35,227 nucleotides of DNA from Planctomycetota bacterium (lineage in GTDB: Bacteria; Planctomycetota; JAFGQW01): the NCBI GenBank assembly GCA_016935485.1, contig JAFGQW010000257.1:1-35227 (forward strand). The letters are read 5' to 3'. Position 1 is the first letter of the stretch. Each line of letters opens with the position of its first letter. The notes beneath the pieces are model-generated. The model had not been told where the DNA came from and made no database searches. It saw only the letters and a program-made list of their open reading frames with translations. The position numbers and the translations under genes are program-made. Positions 9,159-16,581 of the stretch are shown here, piece by piece.

Positions 9159-10159
9159 GGTCGAGACTTTCCGGGATCGAGAGGTTCCTGCGGGTCCGGC
9201 CCGGGAACGGGTCCGGGCCGCGGTGCGCCTTGCGCAGGCTCGGATTGCCAGGCCTTAAGGTGACGGCGGTAGAGCTCCGGCTCGGGGGCGGTCGCGCCGC
9301 GCCGGCCGCAGATCTCGGCGGCGAAACGGCTGGCCCGCGCGAGCGTCGGCTCCGGGTCCCAGGCGCGCACCAGGCCGAGGAGCGCGACGGCGCTGAATGC
9401 GTCGCCCGCGCCCACGGCGTCGACGAAGTGCGCCACCTCGGCGGCGTCGGTCCGGGCCAGCCGCCGGCCGTCGCCGAGCAGGACCGCGCCCCGCTCGCCG
9501 CGGGTCACCACGAGGCGCTCGAGCGACCAGCGCGACGCAAACCCGAGGCCGGCGGCGGCGCAGTCCTCTTCCGTGGCGCAGCGCGCGCCGGTGAGCGTGG
9601 CGAGCTCGTCGTCGTTCACCTTCACCCAGCGGGCCCGCGCGAGCGCCCAGTCGACGCGCGCCGCGGTCCACCAGGGCGGCCGCAGGTTCAGGTCGACGAA
9701 GCCGTGCGCGCCGGTGCGCTCGAGGAGCCTCTCGAGCGCGGCGAACGAGGCGTCGTTGCGGAGCGCGAGCGTGCCGTGGTAGACGAGGGCGACGGGGCCG
9801 AGGGTGGCGGCGCGCTCGAGGACGTCGCCGCGGATGTGGTCGTAGGCCTGCTCGGGCTCGATCTCGAAGCGCGTGCCTGTGTCGTCGGTCTGCGCGGTGA
9901 CGCGGCCGGTGGGATGGCGGTCGTCCACCTCGAGCCCGGCCGTCGCCAGACCCCAGGCGATCATGGTCCGGCGGACCGCGTCTCCCCGCGCGTCGCGGCC
10001 GACGCGCGTGATCAGGAGGGGGTCGAGCCCGAAGCCCCGGAGGTGCCAGGCCACGTTGAAGGGCGCGCCGCCCAGCACCTCGCGCCCATCGGCGAAGCGA
10101 TCGAAGAGCACCTCGCCGAAGAGGATGGGGCGGGCTTCGCGCAGAGTGCTCTGATGCAT
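9155..10159 (-). CDS. PfkB-family carbohydrate kinase, probable fructokinase
   Basis: This ribokinase/PfkB-fold kinase of 334 residues carries both family signatures. The N-terminal GGAPFNVAWHLRGFG lies near residue 30 and the C-terminal DAVGAGDAFSAV, with the catalytic Asp, near residue 246. It would transfer phosphate from ATP to a sugar. Fructose is inferred from the overlap with sucrose synthase, which releases fructose. I chose the ATG at 10159 because TTGGGACC lies about seven bases upstream. An in-frame TTG at 10171 would add four residues but has no recognisable ribosome site. The pairing of a PfkB kinase with sucrose synthase is known in several Gram-negative sucrose clusters. Substrate specificity is inference. 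Confidence 0.88.
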   Translation of the reverse strand: MHQSTLREARPILFGEVLFDRFADGREVLGGAPFNVAWHLRGFGLDPLLITRVGRDARGDAVRRTMIAWGLATAGLEVDDRHPTGRVTAQTDDTGTRFEIEPEQAYDHIRGDVLERAATLGPVALVYHGTLALRNDASFAALERLLERTGAHGFVDLNLRPPWWTAARVDWALARARWVKVNDDELATLTGARCATEEDCAAAGLGFASRWSLERLVVTRGERGAVLLGDGRRLARTDAAEVAHFVDAVGAGDAFSAVALLGLVRAWDPEPTLARASRFAAEICGRRGATAPEPELYRRHLKAWQSEPAQGAPRPGPVPGPDPQEPLDPGKSRP

Positions 10160-10210
10160 GATCGGTCCCAACGGGCAGCGACGGCGGTGGCGACGACAAG
10201 GGATGATAGC

Positions 10211-10225
10211 GCGGGCTTCGCCCGC
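10211..10225. repeat. GCGGGC hairpin element, copy 1
   Basis: gcgggc-ttc-gcccgc is a perfect 6-bp-arm inverted repeat preceded by TAGC. The same TAGCGCGGGC-NNN-GCCCGC layout recurs at 26002-26020, and related hairpins lie at 13082-13107 and 13145-13170. It looks like a dispersed intergenic palindrome. Here it sits just upstream of a possible -10 of the fructokinase operon. Confidence 0.55.
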
Positions 10226-10231
10226 AGCCCA

Positions 10232-10256
10232 CAGCGATCAGCCGTCAGCTATCAGC
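10232..10256. repeat. Heptamer tandem repeat (NNTCAGC, about 3.6 copies)
   Basis: cagc is followed by gatcagc, cgtcagc and tatcagc. These are seven-base units with constant TCAGC and variable first two bases. The last part also forms the inverted repeat CAGCT-ATC-AGCTG (10246-10258). It lies upstream of the fructokinase-sucrose synthase unit; function unknown. Confidence 0.6.
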
Positions 10257-10628
10257 TGGCGCCGCGGTGCCGCCGGCGCAGCGGCTGACCGAGGTTACGC
10301 CTGGCCAGACGCCTTTCGGCATTCGTGCCGTGCGTCCAGCAGGTTCGCCGCCCGGCGTGCAAGCGGCGCTCGCGAATCGACTTGCGGCTTTCTTCCCGCC
10401 GTGCGGCGCCGGTAGAGTCTACACTTGTGCGTGGCGGCCGGGCGCACGGGCGGCGGGGGTGAGCCGGTGGGCGCAACCAGGGCTCGAGCGCTCTGGCGGC
10501 ATGGGGTTTGCGCCGGCGACCGGCGCGACGGGACGGTGCGGCGGTGCCGCCGCCGGCTTTCCGGCGCGGCGCCGGCCCGGATCCGGCGCACGGACGGCAA
10601 AGAGCACGCAACACGAAGGAGAACGATC

Positions 10629-12446
10629 ATGACTGGGTACCGCGCGAGATCGAAACGAGCCGCCGTGCTGGCGGGAGCGCTGCTGGCGCTCGCCCTGAGC
10701 GGCGTGACGGCTTCGAGTCAGGAGCCCGGTGCGAGAGTCCCTCCCCGGCCGCCGCAGCGGGATCCGCGCGGCGTGCGCGCGGAGGCGACGGCGCTCACCG
10801 GCTGGCAGACCTGGTGGGCGCTCAACAAGGACCGGTACCTGGTGCCGGGCACGCGGGGCGGCGTGGCCGCCGAGTCGGAGAGCGCAGCGGTGTTCTTCGG
10901 GCGCAAGAAGACCGTGGCGCCGCGGCCGCCGTTCGCCGAGGAGCGGCGGGGGCACGCGCTCGTCGAGCAGCTGTGCGCGGCGCTCAGGGACGAGCAGGAG
11001 CAAGTGCGCGCGAGCGCGGCCTACGCGATCGGCCTGCTCGGCAAGTCGACGGCCGACGGGTGCACGCAGCACTTGCTCAAGGCGCTCACCGATGGAAGCG
11101 TGCGCGTGCAAGAGGCCGCGATCGTGGCGCTCGGCCTGACCGGCAAGCCGATGGCCTTCGCCCCGCTTGCGGCGATCGTCGAGGGCAGCGCGGGCGGCGC
11201 GAAGCAGCTCGGCCGCGATTCGGTCGCGATGCGCCGGCGTGGACTGGCCGTGCTGGCCCTGGGTTTCCTCGGGGATGCGCGCGCTGCCGAGCCGCTCGGC
11301 CGGCTGGCCGCGCAGGAGCAGCACAGCCTCGAGCTGCGCCTTCCGGCGGTGACGGCGCTCGGTCTGCTCGGCGATGCCCGGGCCGCACCGACGCTGATCG
11401 CGCTCGCGTCGGACCGGCGCGCGCCGGTGCGGCTCGTGGCGGCGGCGGTGGGCGCGCTCGGTCGGCTCGGCGCGCTCGCGGGCATGGAGATCGTGGCGCA
11501 GGCGCTGGAGGACCGGCGGGCGGATGTGCGGCGCGCGGCCGTGCTCGCGCTCGGGATCCTGGTGCCGCAGCTCGGCGGCGAGCCGCTCGAGCAGACCGGC
11601 GACGGCTCGGTGCCGGCGGGGCGGAGCGGTCCAGACGCGGTGGTGGTGCAGCAGTTCCAGGATCGCGTGCGGCGCGTGGTCGCCGAGCTTGCGCGGGAGG
11701 ACGTGTTTCGCGTGCGGATCGCCGCGGTGGTGACCCTCGGACAGATCGGGGGGCCGGAGGACCGGGAGTTGCTCGCGAGCCTGGTCCAGGACGGCAACGT
11801 GGAGGTCGCCGCCCACGCGGCGCTCGGGCTGGGGATCCTGGGCCGCCGCGGCCACGATGCCGACGGCAGCGGCTGGGCGCGGTTGCACGAGGCCTTCCGG
11901 GCCGCGCGGAGCCATGACCGCGCGGGCGCGCTGGCGATCGCGCTGGGTCTTTACGGCAATGCGGAGGCGGCGGCCGCGATCGGCGAGCAGCTGCAGACGA
12001 TCCGCAGCCGCCAGCTCGGCGCCCAGCTCAGCGTGGCGCTCGGTCTGCTCCGGAGCGCGCCGTCGGCCGGCGAGATCGCCCGCGTCATGCTGGCGACCCG
12101 CGACGAGGCCGAGCTGCACGACACGGTGGTCGGCTTCGCGCTGGTCGCGCCCGAGATCCAGGCCGTCGCCTCGCTCCGCCAGGTGGTGGCGCAAGGCAAG
12201 GACCGCCTCCAGCAGGCGATCGCCGCCACCGGACTCGCCTTCGTCGGGGTGGCGGAGGATCTGGAGACGGCGGCGGCGCTGGTGGGGCGCAGCGAGATCC
12301 CGAGCCTCTACCGCGCTCTCCTGATCGAGGGCGTCGGCCAGGCGGGCAATGTGCGCCCGGTCAACCCGATCGCCCACCTCACGGTGGGCTTCGACCTGCG
12401 GCACGCCACCGAGGCCGAGCGCTTCGTGATCGAGCTCAAGTGGTAG
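10629..12446 (+). CDS. Secreted HEAT-repeat protein
   Basis: The 605-residue protein begins with a basic segment and a hydrophobic signal sequence (about residues 10-28, ALLALALSGVTAS), so it is probably exported. From about residue 95 onward it consists of tandem helical HEAT / PBS-lyase-type repeats with the recurring pattern 'R..A..ALG.LG...A...L...L.D....V'. Examples are VRASAAYAIGLLGK, RLPAVTALGLLGDARA and VAAAVGALGRLG. Such repeats form a curved scaffold for protein binding; no active site is visible. The ATG at 10629 is preceded by GAAGGAG at good spacing, and earlier in-frame codons would destroy the signal peptide. It converges with the nitroreductase gene, with a hairpin between them. 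Function unknown. Confidence 0.88.
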   Translation: MTGYRARSKRAAVLAGALLALALSGVTASSQEPGARVPPRPPQRDPRGVRAEATALTGWQTWWALNKDRYLVPGTRGGVAAESESAAVFFGRKKTVAPRPPFAEERRGHALVEQLCAALRDEQEQVRASAAYAIGLLGKSTADGCTQHLLKALTDGSVRVQEAAIVALGLTGKPMAFAPLAAIVEGSAGGAKQLGRDSVAMRRRGLAVLALGFLGDARAAEPLGRLAAQEQHSLELRLPAVTALGLLGDARAAPTLIALASDRRAPVRLVAAAVGALGRLGALAGMEIVAQALEDRRADVRRAAVLALGILVPQLGGEPLEQTGDGSVPAGRSGPDAVVVQQFQDRVRRVVAELAREDVFRVRIAAVVTLGQIGGPEDRELLASLVQDGNVEVAAHAALGLGILGRRGHDADGSGWARLHEAFRAARSHDRAGALAIALGLYGNAEAAAAIGEQLQTIRSRQLGAQLSVALGLLRSAPSAGEIARVMLATRDEAELHDTVVGFALVAPEIQAVASLRQVVAQGKDRLQQAIAATGLAFVGVAEDLETAAALVGRSEIPSLYRALLIEGVGQAGNVRPVNPIAHLTVGFDLRHATEAERFVIELKW

Positions 12447-12464
12447 GCGCCCCCGAGGCGAACA

Positions 12465-12487
12465 GAGCGCCCGAGGGGCGTTCTCTT
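12465..12487. terminator. Probable hairpin terminator between convergent genes
   Basis: GAGCGCCC (12465-12472), a GAG loop and GGGCGTTC (12476-12483) form an 8-bp stem with one G-U pair, followed by TCTT. It lies in the 40-base gap between the converging HEAT-repeat and nitroreductase genes. The T tract is weak, so efficiency is uncertain. Confidence 0.5.
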
Positions 12488-12996
12488 CACCTGGCGAGGT
12501 CGCCGAGGCCGCGCCGTGGCGTCGGCGCGGGCTGCTCTGCCGCGTAGCCGACCGGCAGGATCGCGACCGGGCGGAGATCCGCCGGCGCGTGCATCGCAGC
12601 GCTCACCCGGCTGTCGTCATAGGCGCCCACCCAGCAGGTCGCCAGGCCCGCCTCGACCGCGGCGAGCTGCGCGTACGCGCACGCGATGGTCGCGTCCTGG
12701 AGCGAGTAGAGCGTGCGGCCGCGCTCGCCGTACTTCTGCGCCGAGCGCGCCGGGTGCTGGAAGAAGACCAGCACGACCGGTGCGGCGCCCACGAAGTCCT
12801 GGCCGAACGCCGCGCGGGCGAGGTTCTGCCTGGTTGCCGGATCGCGCACGATCCGGATCTCGTAGCCCTGGAGATTCCCTGCCGAAGGCGCCGCTCGCGC
12901 GGCTTCGAGCACGGCCTCAAGCTTCGTTTCCTCGACCGGCCGGTCTTCGAAGGCCCGGACCGAGCGGCGCGCCTGGATCAGCTCGCGAAAGTCCAT
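12487..12996 (-). CDS. Nitroreductase-family FMN oxidoreductase (small)
   Basis: This 169-residue protein of the nitroreductase fold would bind FMN and use NAD(P)H to reduce nitro, quinone or similar substrates in the cytoplasm, probably as a dimer. Typical features are RRSVRAFEDRPV near the N-terminus (residues 10-21), APSAGNLQ (36-43, FMN phosphate region), the helix segment QDATIACAYAQLAA, a GLATCWVGAY stretch and the C-terminal ILPVGYAAE. The ATG at 12996 is chosen because AAGGGAG precedes it at seven bases, although the frame is open far upstream. The physiological substrate is unknown. It lies 187 bases downstream of the Pup ligase on the same strand and could be read through from that operon, but repeat hairpins separate them. 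Confidence 0.88.
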   Translation of the reverse strand: MDFRELIQARRSVRAFEDRPVEETKLEAVLEAARAAPSAGNLQGYEIRIVRDPATRQNLARAAFGQDFVGAAPVVLVFFQHPARSAQKYGERGRTLYSLQDATIACAYAQLAAVEAGLATCWVGAYDDSRVSAAMHAPADLRPVAILPVGYAAEQPAPTPRRGLGDLAR

Positions 12997-13081
12997 GGTG
13001 TGGCTCCCTTGTGCGATGACCTCCGGCCTTCCTATCCGGTCGCGGGGAAACTGGCAAGTCGATTCGCCGGGAAAGCGTGCG

Positions 13082-13107
13082 GGTGGCGCGGGCGAGCTGC
13101 GCCCGCG
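13082..13107. repeat. 26-bp direct repeat with hairpin, copy 1
   Basis: This 26-base sequence is repeated exactly at 13145-13170. Each copy contains GCGGGCG-AGCTG-CGCCCGC, a 7-bp stem with a 5-base loop. The two lie between the Pup-ligase stop and the nitroreductase start and may attenuate read-through. No T tract follows. Confidence 0.75.
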
Positions 13108-13144
13108 TGGCGTGCGGGTGGCGCGCGCGGGGTGCGCGCGCTCA

Positions 13145-13170
13145 GGTGGCGCGGGCGAGCTGCGCCCGCG
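13145..13170. repeat. 26-bp direct repeat with hairpin, copy 2
   Basis: Exact second copy of the 13082-13107 repeat, 63 bases on. A diverged third version with GCGCGCGCGGGGTGCGCGCGC lies between them, so the whole 13075-13180 stretch is a cluster of GC-rich palindromes. Confidence 0.75.
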
Positions 13171-13183
13171 GGCGCGGGCGAAC

Positions 13184-14746
13184 TCAGAAGGGCTCCGGCG
13201 CAGGCGGAGGCGAGCTCGACCACCGCTCCTCCAGGACGAAGGGGTCGCTGAGATCGAGGCACTGGCCGGTCTTCGGCCGAACGACCGTGCTCCAGTCACA
13301 GACGGCCTTCTCACGGCGTGCGGCGAGCATCCGGACGACGCGGCCGCGCACGCTCGCCCGCGAGCCGGGCGGCGGCGTGTTCCGCGCCGCGTCCACATCG
13401 CCGAGCCCCTCCAGGTGGTGGTGCAGCACGCCGGCGCGATCCAGACGGGCGAACAGCCCGTCGTCCCCGACCTGGCTGAACCGCACGTCGAGCTCGAAGA
13501 GCTCGCGCCGGAGCCGGAGGAAGGACTCGAGCCGGCCGCGGTCCAGCGCCGCGTCCGCGAGCGCGGCCTTCAGGCGCTTCTTGTCGACCCGGGGGAAGCA
13601 GGGGGGGACGCCACTCAGCTCCGCGAGGATCTGCCGCTCGAGCAGGCTCTGCTCCGGCGCGCGCTCGACGCCGCCGGTGAGGGCATCGTTCCAGCGTGCG
13701 ACGACGTCCCGCGGAAACCCGCGCTTGCGGGCATGCTGCTCGAAGATGGCCCGCTTGATGCGCCAGTCGAGCACGCTGTCGAGCACGGGCGCGCGGTCGC
13801 GAAGCCCGTCCAGCACCTCGCGCCACGCCCGGCAGACCGGCTCCGCCCAGGGCGGCAGAAACGGCGCGCCGAGATGCCGCTCCACGCACTCGAGGTAGTG
13901 CCGCTGGATCGCCTCGGCCGTGATCTGTCCGCCGCCCGCAAGCGGCACCGCCGCCACGAGCTCGGGGTCGGCCGCGAATGTTCGCATGGCCTCGAGCGGC
14001 GCTACCAGCGCCACCGAATGCCCCGGCCGCTCTCCCGCCTCGATCAGCGCGAGCACGAGTGCGGTCGCGCCCACCCGGAGGAGGCTCGCGCGCTCCGAGC
14101 ACAGGCTCTCTCCGCAGATCACGTGCAGCCGGTGGTCGGTCGGCCGCGCGAGCGACTCGTCCTTGGCGTGGAAGATGGCGCGATTGCGCGTCGAGTCCCC
14201 CGAGACGGTGCTCTCGAGGTACGGTACGCGCGGCGAGAGCAGGAAGCACAGCCCCGGGTGCCGGATGTCGAAGCCGCCGGCGCCCGTGTAGATCAGACGC
14301 GACACGAGGTGCGGCACAAGCTCCCGCGGCAGCACCGCCGGCCGGCCGGCGTGCAGGTAGCTCTCGTGGCTGCCCCAGGTCGTGAGCGCGCCGTAGTCGA
14401 CGTTCACCTTCGAGAGCACCAGGGCCAGCCCGCGGCGGTCGCCGGCGAGCTGCCCCACGAGCTCGCCCAGGATGCGATCGCCGGCCAGGACGTGGCGCAC
14501 GACCTCGTCGGGCGACGTGCACTCGGGCGTGCAGTACTCGGGGTGGCCGCCGCAGTCGACGTAGAGGCGTGCGCCGTTCGAGAGGAACACCCCGCTGTGG
14601 TGGGCGGGAAGGTGCGGGTGGGTCTGCCGGACCCGACCCATCAGCGCGCGGAGCAGGTCGTCATCGCCGTCGGCCGAACGCTCGCTACGGAGCACGCTCA
14701 GCGCGTACTCGGTCTCGATGCCGAACAGCCGCTCCCGCACCGTCAC
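13184..14746 (-). CDS. pafA: Pup ligase (PafA family)
   Basis: This carboxylate-amine ligase of the glutamine synthetase-like fold would phosphorylate the C-terminal Glu of Pup with ATP and join it to substrate lysines. It has 520 residues, slightly longer than typical PafA. Motifs present are GIETEYAL (residues 9-16, E11 and E13), NGARLYVDCGGHPEYCTPEC with the catalytic Asp at D64, GSHESYL (125-131), RLHVICGES and LLRVGATALVL. It ends in a Pro-rich tail. The listed start is GTG at 14746, overlapping the Pup stop by four bases (GTGA). A second GTG at 14740 has better spacing from GGGAGGAG and would give an N-terminus starting RERLFGIETEY, closer to known PafA. It is the last gene of the conjugation operon. 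All core motifs are intact, so I read this one, not its paralogue, as the ligase. Confidence 0.92.
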   Translation of the reverse strand: MTVRERLFGIETEYALSVLRSERSADGDDDLLRALMGRVRQTHPHLPAHHSGVFLSNGARLYVDCGGHPEYCTPECTSPDEVVRHVLAGDRILGELVGQLAGDRRGLALVLSKVNVDYGALTTWGSHESYLHAGRPAVLPRELVPHLVSRLIYTGAGGFDIRHPGLCFLLSPRVPYLESTVSGDSTRNRAIFHAKDESLARPTDHRLHVICGESLCSERASLLRVGATALVLALIEAGERPGHSVALVAPLEAMRTFAADPELVAAVPLAGGGQITAEAIQRHYLECVERHLGAPFLPPWAEPVCRAWREVLDGLRDRAPVLDSVLDWRIKRAIFEQHARKRGFPRDVVARWNDALTGGVERAPEQSLLERQILAELSGVPPCFPRVDKKRLKAALADAALDRGRLESFLRLRRELFELDVRFSQVGDDGLFARLDRAGVLHHHLEGLGDVDAARNTPPPGSRASVRGRVVRMLAARREKAVCDWSTVVRPKTGQCLDLSDPFVLEERWSSSPPPAPEPF

Positions 14747-14937
14747 TCTCCTCCCGCCTGCCGGCTCTGCCGCAGGAACGACGCGCTGTCGCGGGACAGC
14801 GCCGCGTCGATGGCGCGGTCGGCCGCCGCGAGCAGGTCAGAACCGGCGTGGCGCAGCGCGTCCAGCCCGCCTTCCTCAGATCCGTCGGTGCCGCCCGGCG
14901 GGCGCGGCGGCTCGGGGCGCCGCTCTCGAGTGCTCAT
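14743..14937 (-). CDS. pup: Prokaryotic ubiquitin-like protein Pup
   Basis: This 64-residue protein ends in AGGE, the C-terminus required for Pup conjugation. Its second half aligns with actinobacterial Pup. SDLLAAADRAIDAAL matches the DDLLDEIDDVLEE helix, which binds the ATPase coiled coil, and SFLRQSRQAGGE matches DFVRAYVQKGGQ. The N-terminal half is Pro/Gly/Glu/Arg-rich and probably disordered, as in Pup. Because the last residue is already Glu, deamidation by Dop would not be needed before ligation. AAAGGAG lies seven bases before the ATG. The gene sits between the Dop-like enzyme and the Pup ligase and overlaps the latter; its last codons (GCG GGA GGA GAG TGA) also supply the ligase ribosome site. 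There is no lysine in the protein, so Pup-on-Pup chains through its own lysines cannot form. Confidence 0.9.
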   Translation of the reverse strand: MSTRERRPEPPRPPGGTDGSEEGGLDALRHAGSDLLAAADRAIDAALSRDSASFLRQSRQAGGE

Positions 14938-14977
14938 GGTCGTGCTCCTTTCCGCGGCCGCGGCGGCCGCCTGTCGG

Positions 14978-16543
14978 TCAAAGCGCGTCGAGCACATCGT
15001 CCAGCGATGCGCCGCACGCGAAGATGTCCCGGGTCGCCGCCCGGCCGAAGCCGAGCGGGTCGGCCAGCTCCTGCGTCCGGTAGCGCGGGAGGTAGCCGCG
15101 GTCGTCGAGGCGAAATCGGATCGAGCCCCAGTCGACGTTGGCCACCGCCTCGTCGCCCGCCAGGCGCAGCAGGTGGGCGCGCGTGTAGGCCCGCGTGTCG
15201 GCCGGCGGTTCCTGCCGGAAGTGCGCGATCGCCGCGGCATCGACGAGGCGCTCCGTGCACCCCGCGCGCTCGCGGATCCAGAACAGCCCCTCCTCCGGGT
15301 CGAGCGAGTGGAAGATCTGGTCGAGATGGCGGAGATCGGGCGAGCGCCAGTCCAGCCCGCGGCGGCGCACCGCGTGCGTGAGGAACGCGCGCTTCAGCAC
15401 CCACTCGAGCCGGCCGACGAGCGCGGCCGGCTCGCGCTCGAGCTTGGTGAGGGTGTCCTCCCACAGCGCGAGGATCTCGTCCGCGCGGGGCACCACGCCC
15501 GCCGCGCGCCCCGTCGCCACGAACCGGTTCGCCTGTTCGAAGAGCGCCCGCTGGTGCGCGAGCGCGCTCGCGCGCCGGCCCGACAGCAGGCGCGCGCTAC
15601 ACCGGAGCTCCGGATCGCGGCTGAACTGCTTGGCCGCGTGCACCGGGTCCTCGAGCACGAGCCTGGGATCGACCACCTCCTGCTCGATCATGGCGAGCAC
15701 GAGCTGCGTCACGCCGACGCGGAGCAGACAGGTGCCGTGCGCCACGGCGCTGTCGCAGAAGATGAGGTGCAGCCGCGCCAGATCCTCGCGCGCATGGTGC
15801 TCCTCGCGGCTGTTCACCAGCGGGCGGTCGTGCGTCGTCATGGGGCCGGCCAGACGCGTGAAGAAGTCGGCCCGCTGCGAGATCTGGAAGTCGGCCTCGC
15901 CCTCGCCGTGCTCGACGCCGGCCTTGCCGGCGCCGGTCAGCACGATGCCGCTCGCGAGATAGGAGGCGAGCAACAGCAGGTGGTGGAGCTTGCGCCGGAA
16001 GAGGTTCTCGAAGCAGCGGCGGGTCACCAGGAAGTTCAGATGGCTGCCGTAGGAGTTGCCCTGGCCGTCGCTGCTGTTGACCAGCACCTTGATCTCGGCG
16101 CCGGGGGGCAGGGCGGCGTTGGCGGTGCCCAGCGCCTCACGCGCGATCGCGAGCATCGCGTGCCAGCAGGCCAGATGGTCCCAGGCGCTGATCACCTCCG
16201 GCAGGCAGAGCTCGAGATGCGCCAGGTCGATGTAGACGCAGCCGCCGTTGGTGGCGAGGAACTTGCGGCCCCAGTCGCGGGACTCCGCATCCACTTCGGC
16301 GCGGTGTCCGCCGTCGTCGAAGGACGCGGTGCACGCGGTCGACCCCGACCCGGGCGAACCCGCGAGCCAGAGTGCCGGCGCCCGGTGGGCCGTGCCCGGG
16401 ATCCGGTCCAGCAGCAGCCGGGCCGCCACCCAGCCCGAGGACGGCGCCAGCCCGGGCGTGCCGAGCAGGAAGTTGCCGAGCTCCACATCGGCGCCGCACA
16501 GCTTCGCCACGGTCGCGCGCGCCGCCGCCGATCGCACGGACAT
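14978..16543 (-). CDS. Divergent Dop/PafA-family enzyme (depupylase-like)
   Basis: This 521-residue protein belongs to the Pup ligase/depupylase superfamily but has changed signature positions. GADVELGN (17-24) stands where GxE(V/T)EYG is expected, with Asp replacing the first Glu. NGGCVYIDLAHLELCLPE (99-116) keeps the catalytic Asp (D106). NSSDGQGNSYGSHLNFLV (156-173) matches the Dop-type loop, but Leu169 replaces the Glu of the usual HEN/SY motif. VNSREEHH, ARLHLIFCDS and LLRVGVTQLVLAMIE follow. By position and the NSSDG loop it is closer to Dop, whose job is removing Pup (and deamidating Gln-ending Pup, unnecessary here). GGAAAGGAGG precedes the ATG. It may be a depupylase, a second ligase with other specificity, or a regulatory pseudo-enzyme. 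Confidence 0.82.
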   Translation of the reverse strand: MSVRSAAARATVAKLCGADVELGNFLLGTPGLAPSSGWVAARLLLDRIPGTAHRAPALWLAGSPGSGSTACTASFDDGGHRAEVDAESRDWGRKFLATNGGCVYIDLAHLELCLPEVISAWDHLACWHAMLAIAREALGTANAALPPGAEIKVLVNSSDGQGNSYGSHLNFLVTRRCFENLFRRKLHHLLLLASYLASGIVLTGAGKAGVEHGEGEADFQISQRADFFTRLAGPMTTHDRPLVNSREEHHAREDLARLHLIFCDSAVAHGTCLLRVGVTQLVLAMIEQEVVDPRLVLEDPVHAAKQFSRDPELRCSARLLSGRRASALAHQRALFEQANRFVATGRAAGVVPRADEILALWEDTLTKLEREPAALVGRLEWVLKRAFLTHAVRRRGLDWRSPDLRHLDQIFHSLDPEEGLFWIRERAGCTERLVDAAAIAHFRQEPPADTRAYTRAHLLRLAGDEAVANVDWGSIRFRLDDRGYLPRYRTQELADPLGFGRAATRDIFACGASLDDVLDAL

Positions 16544-16581
16544 CTCTCGCCTCCTTTCCGCCGCCGCGGAGCGTGGCCCGC

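Larger units (their letters stand above)
10160..10628. other. Intergenic region between divergent kinase and HEAT-repeat genes
   Basis: These 469 bases hold the 5' regions of two divergent genes. Seen in it are a GCGGGC-TTC-GCCCGC hairpin (10211-10225), a heptamer tandem repeat (10232-10256) and a possible -10 element TATCAT on the minus strand (10203-10208). A weak TACACT on the plus strand (10420-10425) could serve the HEAT-repeat gene. I see no convincing small gene in it. Confidence 0.5.

Noticed and set aside
10419-12404. A 661-codon minus-strand open frame opposite the HEAT-repeat gene
   Set aside because: Repetitive Arg/His/Ala composition mirrors the HEAT repeats on the other strand. 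No start context or domain.
13184-16543. Reading the two ligase-fold proteins as glutamine synthetase or glutamate-cysteine ligase
   Set aside because: The GIETEY, VDxxxHPEY and GSHESY motifs and the adjacent Pup gene are specific to the PafA/Dop branch.
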